Notes under the pieces: generated by a model
Told to the model about the DNA's origin: nothing
Databases searched by the model: none
What the model saw: only the letters and a program-made list of their open reading frames with translations
Shown here: piece after piece, positions 6,401 to 10,236 of the stretch
Position numbering within the stretch: the first letter of the stretch is position 1
Layout of the letters: each line of letters starts with the position of its first letter
Program-made: the position numbers and the translations under genes
Origin: Thermoplasmata archaeon
GTDB taxonomy: Archaea > Thermoplasmatota > Thermoplasmata > Lutacidiplasmatales > UBA184
Direction: 5' to 3'
Assembly (NCBI GenBank): GCA_021792485.1
Contig: JAJYUO010000034.1
Location: forward strand, 1-10,236
DNA length: 10,236 nt

Positions 6401-7903
6401 TCCGCTCCGCCCGCAACTCTCTATCCCAATCGCAACTATACGCTACCCGGGAAGATCACATTTAATGGCACAGGGAGCGCTGAGGTTTCTCTAATCGCTG
6501 AGCCGGGGACGCGCAGTGGAGCTTCAATCCGGCTGGCCGAAGCAGCTTCAGACAATTCAACATTCGTTCTGAAGTTGGTTGCCCCCGGCTCGCTGCTTGT
6601 TCCTGGAGTTTCATACGCTCTTTTTGTCGAAGCGACCTTCAACACAGTCACCTCTTCCATGTTTTCACTAAATGGAACTTTCTCGGAGCCAGTTGCCTCT
6701 CTGAGAGAGGCGTCGACTGAATACATCGAGGATGGCTCAAGTAGCGACTCTGTTCGAATCGGGCAGACAATTTGGATAGAGGCAGTTTTCACAAATGTAG
6801 GCGTCGCGTACGTCAAGAATGTGACTGAGTCCATACTTGTGGTCAACAGTTCGCTCGGATTGATCAGTAGAGTGCTCTCGCCCACTTACATGCCGGTGTC
6901 CATCCCCCACAATGGGAGCTTGATTGTCTCGACGAATTGGACCGTGACTCAAGCTGCCGTTGGTCTTCGTGGCTTTTTCAACGCAACTGCGGAAATCATC
7001 GTTGAATGGAACGGGGGCCCAGTGCTGCTAGACGGAGGACGAGTTGTGGATAACCAAACCCTCGGGATCCAACCTTCGGAAATTCGATTGATTGACGTCG
7101 CCGCCCCTCCGAGCCTCCTCTCTACCTCGCAGAACTACTCTTCTATTGGATCGGTCAATTTCAACGGAAGCGGTTTGGCGACCATAACACTCTACGCGAT
7201 TCCGTTGGGCGGAGGGTCGCCAATCACTGTCGCGAGGGCTCTTGCGTTGAACGGCTCCTTCGTCCTCAATTACGGACTTCTTGGTGACCTCCTAACCCAA
7301 CGCACCCTATACGACCTTGTTGCCGAGGCGTCATTTAATAGTGCCACTTCGCCTCCTTACGCGCTTCCGGGCACCTTCTCCCTCGTACCGCTCGCAGTCC
7401 ACAGCACCCCGTTCCCATGGATTGCCTTGATCACGATTGTGGCGGTATGTGCTGGTATCGTTGCCGTGATTTTTGTGACACGCACGAGACGGTCTCGCAC
7501 TCTCGAGTGCAGTGAGTGCGGATCAACAGTACCTCTGGCCGACACGGAGTGCTCGATTTGTGGGACAATTTTCGACCGCGATGAGGCCCCCTGTCCACAG
7601 TGTCGGGGCACAATACCGGCCGGCGTCGCCGCTTGTCCAGCGTGTAGTCGGACTCCGGCGAACAGACCAAATCGGCCGGGTTCTGTGTCAGATCGTGATG
7701 GTTATCACGAGCACATCGAGCATTACCGAGACGCTGCGCATGGTGATCTTGGCGACGATTTCCCGGAGCCAGAGTTCTGGAAGTGGTGGCGTCAACAGCC
7801 TGCGTACCAGAGCTATCGGGACTGGCTCGAAGGGCGACCCCCCGCTCCGCAAGGACGGGGCGTGGTCGGGGATGATCCGCTCGGACTCGGAGACGGGCGA
7901 TAG
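3431..7903 (+). CDS. Giant repeat-bearing surface glycoprotein with C-terminal membrane anchor and cytoplasmic double zinc ribbon
   Basis: I do not recognise a named family for the whole 1490-residue protein; the function is unknown. It opens with an Arg-rich segment (1-18) and a hydrophobic stretch (about 21-41) that should act as signal peptide or anchor. The region to about 630 is Ser/Thr/Asn/Gly-rich, with beta-rich text such as GNVTIDSGGILVIQNVTI (99-116). Three tandem repeats follow (about 644-854, 877-1087, 1110-1317), each probably two beta-sandwich domains resembling CARDB-type adhesion modules. A transmembrane helix (about 1327-1350) is followed by RTRRSR, which places the C-terminus inside by the positive-inside rule. 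The tail has two zinc ribbons, each C-x2-C-x10-C-x2-C (Cys 1360/1363/1374/1377 and 1388/1391/1402/1405), then a Trp-rich end (W1450, W1452, W1453, W1465). About 48 N-x-S/T sequons lie between 87 and 1276 and none elsewhere. Base composition is far lower in GC than the neighbours between about 3700 and 7600. The start is ATG 3431, with GTG 3497 as a weaker alternative; no Shine-Dalgarno is seen. Confidence 0.85.
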   Translation: MRRSAVRWRRSIPRPQPRVGSAVTTVALVIVLVTSFVVPLLKPGSATTSAVIGQRRRSTDVPAVEEACTAGLTQPIVVTPGETCWINGTGVSSTFYVHGNVTIDSGGILVIQNVTISVAQSIGAPGAGLSNQLSELSELYDGGRVNFVRSVLTTDTNVSNPYIKFNVTVTGTLSLYGSSFEFPGWINLVGSSAQFLLNESTVTSNPLVSDMNLPPSITQDTSYAPDLLAQNGAHVVAFASAFDNVYADNFSASGSPALLPIIDQSTFTISPSTSFNLSDFETPSSATDLIQDFLNPVNLTAAYLEFNFTSAGSVTTNVTIGFDGEQFDIGFFPLSGGTNSVAVLGLPPSLRAAIGAVGTRGLLNSTASFGRSQSTLTVGFLQTEVGSSTATISDPRFLFGADVSYNLTFEGTGTTLISADSAFDVNWNLTSLADSQGAPWQSTKLSLNSGAEALLANLSIPTSPKTSSASAISLGSGSQAITYRWAKFCATGPGGAIANATVSAFAASTETNTSTNEANDLGQLSPTLANYVKWVSTEQGFGNYGQTDSSGPEEGNALLLLAADQMAHDESPVFLGNYTISIDPLIPGMLPKALTWNVTPYPEGLDRPSMDVAPVAYFPNYSSALTIVADTYLVGNLPSANASIGDTVESRVEVTNIGPAASWNLSASLELEDSAIGLHAVVASIGVVTLSLRPMESYMLSETWTIAQATVGLHGTENVSLNQSVEWDGGPAFLNGGRVFTSAPFTIRPSRIDLTNVSGPPSVLYPTKNYSVAGTIYFNGTGPALVTLSAVPSSSNTTTIALGSALAASGPFSIEFGDLGPELTPGLSYHLVIQAAFNNRSSPEYILPGTFSEPPSSLNISKFKLSVGAAKVDSVRVGQTLELSVVVVNQGAATVSNVSGTLEFSDSAINLSRLVSTIPLTVVHVLADGALPLHMNWTVNQTVVGLHGVEAANLTLTLEWNGGPGLVNGGAVSLTVQITILPSIVRVLEVSAPPATLYPNRNYTLPGKITFNGTGSAEVSLIAEPGTRSGASIRLAEAASDNSTFVLKLVAPGSLLVPGVSYALFVEATFNTVTSSMFSLNGTFSEPVASLREASTEYIEDGSSSDSVRIGQTIWIEAVFTNVGVAYVKNVTESILVVNSSLGLISRVLSPTYMPVSIPHNGSLIVSTNWTVTQAAVGLRGFFNATAEIIVEWNGGPVLLDGGRVVDNQTLGIQPSEIRLIDVAAPPSLLSTSQNYSSIGSVNFNGSGLATITLYAIPLGGGSPITVARALALNGSFVLNYGLLGDLLTQRTLYDLVAEASFNSATSPPYALPGTFSLVPLAVHSTPFPWIALITIVAVCAGIVAVIFVTRTRRSRTLECSECGSTVPLADTECSICGTIFDRDEAPCPQCRGTIPAGVAACPACSRTPANRPNRPGSVSDRDGYHEHIEHYRDAAHGDLGDDFPEPEFWKWWRQQPAYQSYRDWLEGRPPAPQGRGVVGDDPLGLGDGR
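5360..5992 (+). repeat. Surface-protein repeat unit 1 (residues 644-854)
   Basis: First of three tandem protein repeats in the surface protein. Anchors shared by all units are IGDT (644-647), VGLHG (711-715), VEWDGGP (725-731), NY (769-770), FNGTG (778-782) and GTFSEP (849-854). The first half resembles CARDB/DUF11-like modules (G-T-x-x-x-x-x-V-x-V-T-N-x-G); the second half looks like another beta-sandwich. The family name is inference; the repeats are read directly from the translation. Confidence 0.8.
6059..6691 (+). repeat. Surface-protein repeat unit 2 (residues 877-1087)
   Basis: Second repeat. Its anchors VGQT (877-880), VGLHG (944-948), LEWNGGP (958-964), NY (1002-1003), FNGTG (1011-1015) and GTFSEP (1082-1087) each lie exactly 233 residues after those of unit 1. 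DNA identity between the units looks low, so the duplication is old or diverges quickly. Confidence 0.8.
6758..7381 (+). repeat. Surface-protein repeat unit 3 (residues 1110-1317)
   Basis: Third repeat, immediately before the membrane anchor. Its anchors are IGQT (1110-1113), VGLRG (1177-1181), VEWNGGP (1191-1197), NY (1235-1236), FNGSG (1244-1248) and GTFS (1314-1317). All are 233 residues after unit 2 except the last, which is 232. Only about ten residues separate it from the transmembrane helix, so this unit should sit next to the membrane. Confidence 0.8.
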
Positions 7904-7924
7904 CTTCGGGAGACCGACCAACCC

Positions 7925-7930
7925 AAATAT
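7925..7930 (+). promoter_or_regulatory. Possible archaeal TATA element upstream of the homocysteine hydrolase gene
   Basis: AAATAT stands out in an otherwise GC-rich 56-base gap, the largest gene-free stretch in the window. Its centre is about 32 bases before ATG 7960. With the usual archaeal TATA-to-start distance of about 26 bases, transcription would begin near 7954, giving an almost leaderless mRNA and making 7960 the favoured start codon. No convincing purine-rich BRE precedes it. This is a positional inference only. Confidence 0.25.
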
Positions 7931-7959
7931 CCACACCTGTGTGCGTGGGCGGGCCCAGG

Positions 7960-9192
7960 ATGCCGGGTGACCTGCCGCGGGGTCAGCAGAAGGTTGCGTG
8001 GGCGCGTGCCCACATGCCGGTCCTCGAGGCAATCCGCCAGAGGTTCGAGTCCGAGCGCCCATTCGAGGGGCTCGTGGTCTCGATGGTGCTGCACGTCGAG
8101 GCGAAGACCGCAGCGCTTGCGCTCGCGGTGCAAGCCGGTGGCGCCGAAGTCCACCTTGCGGCCGGAAATCCGCTCTCTACCGATGACGATGCCGTCGCCG
8201 CACTCCGGGCCGAGGGCGTCGACACGCTCGCCGTGAAGGGTGAGTCGGTTGCGGACTACCGCGCTGGGATCCTCGCTATGCGAGACGCGAACCCCCACGT
8301 CATCATTGACGACGGCGCGGACCTTGTAGCGCTCGTTCACTCGGATCCGAGCGGGATCAACCGCCTGCGGGGCTCGACCGAGGAGACCACCACGGGAGTC
8401 ACTCGCCTCCGAGCGCTTGAGAGCAAGGGAAAGCTGCGGTACGCCGCGATCGACGTGAACGACGCGGAGATGAAGCATCTCTTCGACAATCGCTACGGTA
8501 CCGGCCAGTCGACGATCGACGGAATATCGGCCGCGACGAACCTCCTCATCGCGGGAAAGGTCGCTGTCGTCGCCGGGTACGGGTGGTGCGGACGAGGAGT
8601 CGCTGCGAGACTGAGGGGAATGGGGGCCGACGTGATCGTCACCGAGGTCGACCCGGTTCGCGCCCTCGAGGCCCGGATGGATGGATACCGGGTAATGCCG
8701 ATGCTCGACGCGGCTCCTCAGGCGCAGATCATCGTAACCGTCACCGGTACGACGGGTGTGGTCCGCGGCGAGCACTTCCGCGTGATCAAGGATGGCTGCG
8801 TGCTTGCGAACTCCGGGCACTTCGACGTCGAGATCGCACGAACCGAGCTCGAGGGGATGAGCGTCGGCCACCACACTGTCCGCCCGAACGTGGACCAGTA
8901 CGACCTGCCGGACGGCCGAAAGGTCTACCTTTTGAGCGACGGTCGCCTCATCAATCTCGCCGCGGGCCAGGGCCACCCGGTGGAAATCATGGATCTCTCC
9001 TTCGCATTGCAGGCGCTGAGCGCGGAACACATCGCAAAGCACGGACCGACGATGGCGCATCGGGTCCACCCGGTCCCGCGTGCAATCGATCGGGCAATCG
9101 CCCGGGCTGCTCTCGCGCCCTTTGGAGTGGCGATCGATGTGCCGACGGAGGCCCAGCGGCTCTACCAAGAGAGCTGGGATCTAGGAACATGA
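7960..9192 (+). CDS. ahcY: S-adenosyl-L-homocysteine hydrolase family protein, probably S-inosylhomocysteine hydrolase type
   Basis: NAD-dependent cytoplasmic enzyme that splits the product of SAM-dependent methylation into a nucleoside and homocysteine. From ATG 7960 it has 410 residues, the short archaeal size, ending in ESWDLGT without the C-terminal Lys/Tyr tail of the human enzyme. Motifs: LHVEAKTA (44-51), IIDDGADL (115-122), EETTTGVTRL (141-150), MKHLFDNRYGTGQSTIDG (171-188) with the catalytic Lys/Asp/Asn positions, NAD-binding VAGYGWCGRG (204-213), NSGHFDVEI (284-292) and GHPVEIMDLSFALQ (338-351). The substrate-site signature is H45-x-E47-x-K49 instead of the His-x-Thr-x-Glu of classical SAH hydrolases, which suggests hypoxanthine rather than adenine as the base. 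GTG 7939 and GTG 7945 are in-frame alternative starts, but the residues they add do not resemble the family. gcvH overlaps its end by four bases (ATGA), so the two are likely co-translated. Confidence 0.95.
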   Translation: MPGDLPRGQQKVAWARAHMPVLEAIRQRFESERPFEGLVVSMVLHVEAKTAALALAVQAGGAEVHLAAGNPLSTDDDAVAALRAEGVDTLAVKGESVADYRAGILAMRDANPHVIIDDGADLVALVHSDPSGINRLRGSTEETTTGVTRLRALESKGKLRYAAIDVNDAEMKHLFDNRYGTGQSTIDGISAATNLLIAGKVAVVAGYGWCGRGVAARLRGMGADVIVTEVDPVRALEARMDGYRVMPMLDAAPQAQIIVTVTGTTGVVRGEHFRVIKDGCVLANSGHFDVEIARTELEGMSVGHHTVRPNVDQYDLPDGRKVYLLSDGRLINLAAGQGHPVEIMDLSFALQALSAEHIAKHGPTMAHRVHPVPRAIDRAIARAALAPFGVAIDVPTEAQRLYQESWDLGT

Positions 9193-9587
9193 CCGAAACC
9201 AAGGTGCCGGAAGATCTTGCCTACACGAAGTCGCATGAGTGGGTCCGCATCGAAGGGGACGTCGCTACGGTCGGGATTACGGACCATGCGCAGTCCGAGC
9301 TGACCGACATCGTCTTCGTCGATCTGCCCTCCGTCGGAAAGGACACGAAGGCGGGGACCTCGGCCCTCGCCCTCGAGTCGGTGAAAACGGTCGCGGACGT
9401 CAATGCTCCTGGGAACGGGACCGTTATTGAGGTGAACTCTGAGCTCAAGAACCATCCGGAGTGGATCAACCAGGATCCGTACGGAAAGGGCTGGTTGTTC
9501 AAGGTCCGCCTCAAGGGACCTATCCCGGGGGAGACCCTTCTCACGGCAGAAGCTTACCGATCGCTTATCGCGAGCGGTACCTACTGA
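9189..9587 (+). CDS. gcvH: Glycine cleavage system H protein
   Basis: Small lipoyl carrier of 132 residues, matching the usual 125-135. Its swinging arm takes the methylamine group from the P-protein to the T-protein and is reoxidised by the L-protein, so that glycine yields CO2, ammonia and a one-carbon unit on the pterin. Family text covers most of the length: SHEWVRIEGDVATVGITDHAQ (15-35), ESVKTVADV (63-71) with Lys66 as the lipoylation site, VNSEL (82-86) and DPYGKGWLFKV (96-106). The ATG at 9189 overlaps the stop of the hydrolase gene; the open frame upstream within that gene is a shadow. No P, T or L subunit genes lie in this window. A role as a general lipoyl carrier cannot be excluded. 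Confidence 0.96.
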   Translation: MTETKVPEDLAYTKSHEWVRIEGDVATVGITDHAQSELTDIVFVDLPSVGKDTKAGTSALALESVKTVADVNAPGNGTVIEVNSELKNHPEWINQDPYGKGWLFKVRLKGPIPGETLLTAEAYRSLIASGTY

Positions 9588-9591
9588 CCCC

Positions 9592-10236
9592 CTATTTCCC
9601 CAGGAACTTGGGCGGGCGCTTCTCCAAGAACGCCCGCATCCCTTCGAGTCGATCGTCGGTCCCGAAGGTGTGTCCGGCCGACCGGCCCTCGAGTTCGAGG
9701 GAGGCGGGGAGCGATGCGTCCATCCCGTTGTCGACGACCGCCTTGATCCACGCAACGGCGAGCGGAGCGCGACTCGCGATCGTCTCGGCGATGGCCTGTG
9801 CCTCCTCGCGAGCCCGGTCGGCGGGAAGGACCCGGACCACGAATCCGAGCCGTGCGGCCTCTTCGGCCGAGACCGGAACTCCCGTGTAGGCGAGGTACTT
9901 CGTCCGCGCGCGCCCGATGATTCGGGTGAGACGGCTCGCGCCGCCCATCCCCGGGTGGATTCCGACCGTGACCTCGGGCAGGCCCAGCAGGGCTCCTTCC
10001 GCCGCCACGATGAAGTCCGCGGCGAGGGCGATTTCGAGCCCTCCTCCCAGCGCGTACCCCTCGACCAGCGCGATCACCGGATGCGGGAACGTCTCGATCG
10101 CGCGGGCGGTATCCTGCCCGACGAAGCCGAAGGCGAGGCCCTCGGCCGGCGTCTTGCGCTCCATTTCGGCGATGTCCGCGCCCGCCGCGAACACCGGTGA
10201 GCTGCCGGCAAGAACGACCACGCGAACGGACTCGTC
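9592..10236 (-). CDS. Enoyl-CoA hydratase/isomerase (crotonase) family protein, 5' end beyond window
   Basis: Crotonase-fold enzyme that would add water to the double bond of an enoyl-CoA, as in fatty-acid or amino-acid breakdown. There are 214 codons before the stop, and the frame stays open to the right edge of the window. Family members have about 255-260 residues, so about 45 N-terminal residues are missing; GTG at 10221 is internal, since DESVRVVVLAG matches the family there. Motifs: FAAGADI with an oxyanion-hole position, VEGYALGGGLEIALAADF, and LPEVTVGIHPGMGGASRL. The two catalytic glutamates of rat enoyl-CoA hydratase (E144, E164) are both present, in GGGLEIA and LPEV and 20 residues apart as expected. 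This favours hydratase over isomerase-only relatives. It ends in PPKFLGK, converging on gcvH with only four bases between the stop codons and no room for a separate terminator. Confidence 0.93.
   Translation of the reverse strand, partial: DESVRVVVLAGSSPVFAAGADIAEMERKTPAEGLAFGFVGQDTARAIETFPHPVIALVEGYALGGGLEIALAADFIVAAEGALLGLPEVTVGIHPGMGGASRLTRIIGRARTKYLAYTGVPVSAEEAARLGFVVRVLPADRAREEAQAIAETIASRAPLAVAWIKAVVDNGMDASLPASLELEGRSAGHTFGTDDRLEGMRAFLEKRPPKFLGK

Noticed and set aside
7939..7959. Longer start of the hydrolase at GTG 7939 or GTG 7945
   Set aside because: The added residues do not match the family, and ATG 7960 lies at a better distance from the possible TATA element.
7813..9168. 451-codon open frame on the - strand
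   Set aside because: It lies opposite the homocysteine hydrolase, whose conserved motifs run through its whole length; no domain is seen in the antisense frame.
8583..9188. Upstream extension of gcvH inside the hydrolase gene
   Set aside because: GcvH begins normally at ATG 9189; the extension is a shadow of the hydrolase reading frame.
9588..9591. Search for a terminator between the convergent gcvH and crotonase genes
   Set aside because: Only four bases separate the stop codons, and I saw no hairpin with a T-tract around the junction.
1..10236. tRNA genes, CRISPR arrays, insertion sequences, phage or defence genes
   Set aside because: No cloverleaf, regularly spaced short repeats, transposase motifs or terminal inverted repeats were found on reading both strands. 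All seven genes are housekeeping or surface genes.

Overview
The window reads as a GC-rich archaeal chromosome segment, most likely from the Thermoplasmata/Thermoplasmatota side of the archaea. That placement is inference. It rests on an S-adenosylhomocysteinase-family enzyme of the short archaeal form (about 410 residues, without the long bacterial/eukaryotic insertion or a C-terminal Lys-Tyr tail), and on a huge sequon-rich surface protein with one C-terminal membrane anchor and a cytoplasmic double zinc ribbon. It also rests on starts that mostly lack well-spaced Shine-Dalgarno sequences. No rRNA, tRNA, CRISPR array or insertion sequence is visible, and no stretch of 300 bases lacks a gene.

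Layout. Six genes lie head to tail on the + strand, followed by one convergent gene on the - strand. (1) 2-943: 3' part of a cystathionine gamma-synthase/lyase family PLP enzyme. (2) 947-2383: cysteinyl-tRNA synthetase. (3) 2383-3423: zinc-type alcohol dehydrogenase/quinone oxidoreductase family protein, overlapping cysS by one base. (4) 3431-7903: a 1490-residue surface glycoprotein candidate with three 233-residue repeats. (5) 7960-9192: S-adenosyl/S-inosyl-homocysteine hydrolase. (6) 9189-9587: glycine cleavage H protein, overlapping gene 5 by four bases. (7) 9592-10236, - strand: enoyl-CoA hydratase family protein, cut by the window end. The longest gap between genes is 56 bases (7904-7959).

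Working together. Genes 1, 2, 5 and 6 fit one theme of sulfur amino acids and one-carbon units. The methyl-cycle hydrolase releases homocysteine, the PLP enzyme acts at the cystathionine step between homocysteine and cysteine, CysRS uses the cysteine, and GcvH belongs to the glycine cleavage system that feeds one-carbon units. The oxidoreductase and the surface protein do not obviously belong to this theme.

Main points of interest. The hydrolase carries His-x-Glu-x-Lys where classical SAH hydrolases have His-x-Thr-x-Glu, a signature I associate with S-inosylhomocysteine hydrolases. The surface protein has about 48 N-glycosylation sequons, all in the predicted outside part, three repeats with a nearly invariant 699-base period, and a double zinc ribbon inside. 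Base composition drops abruptly within that gene, from about 70% GC to about 45%, near position 3700 and returns to host-like values near 7600. CysRS has Asp in place of one of its zinc-ligand cysteines, and the oxidoreductase shows the same kind of Cys-to-Asp change in its structural zinc loop.
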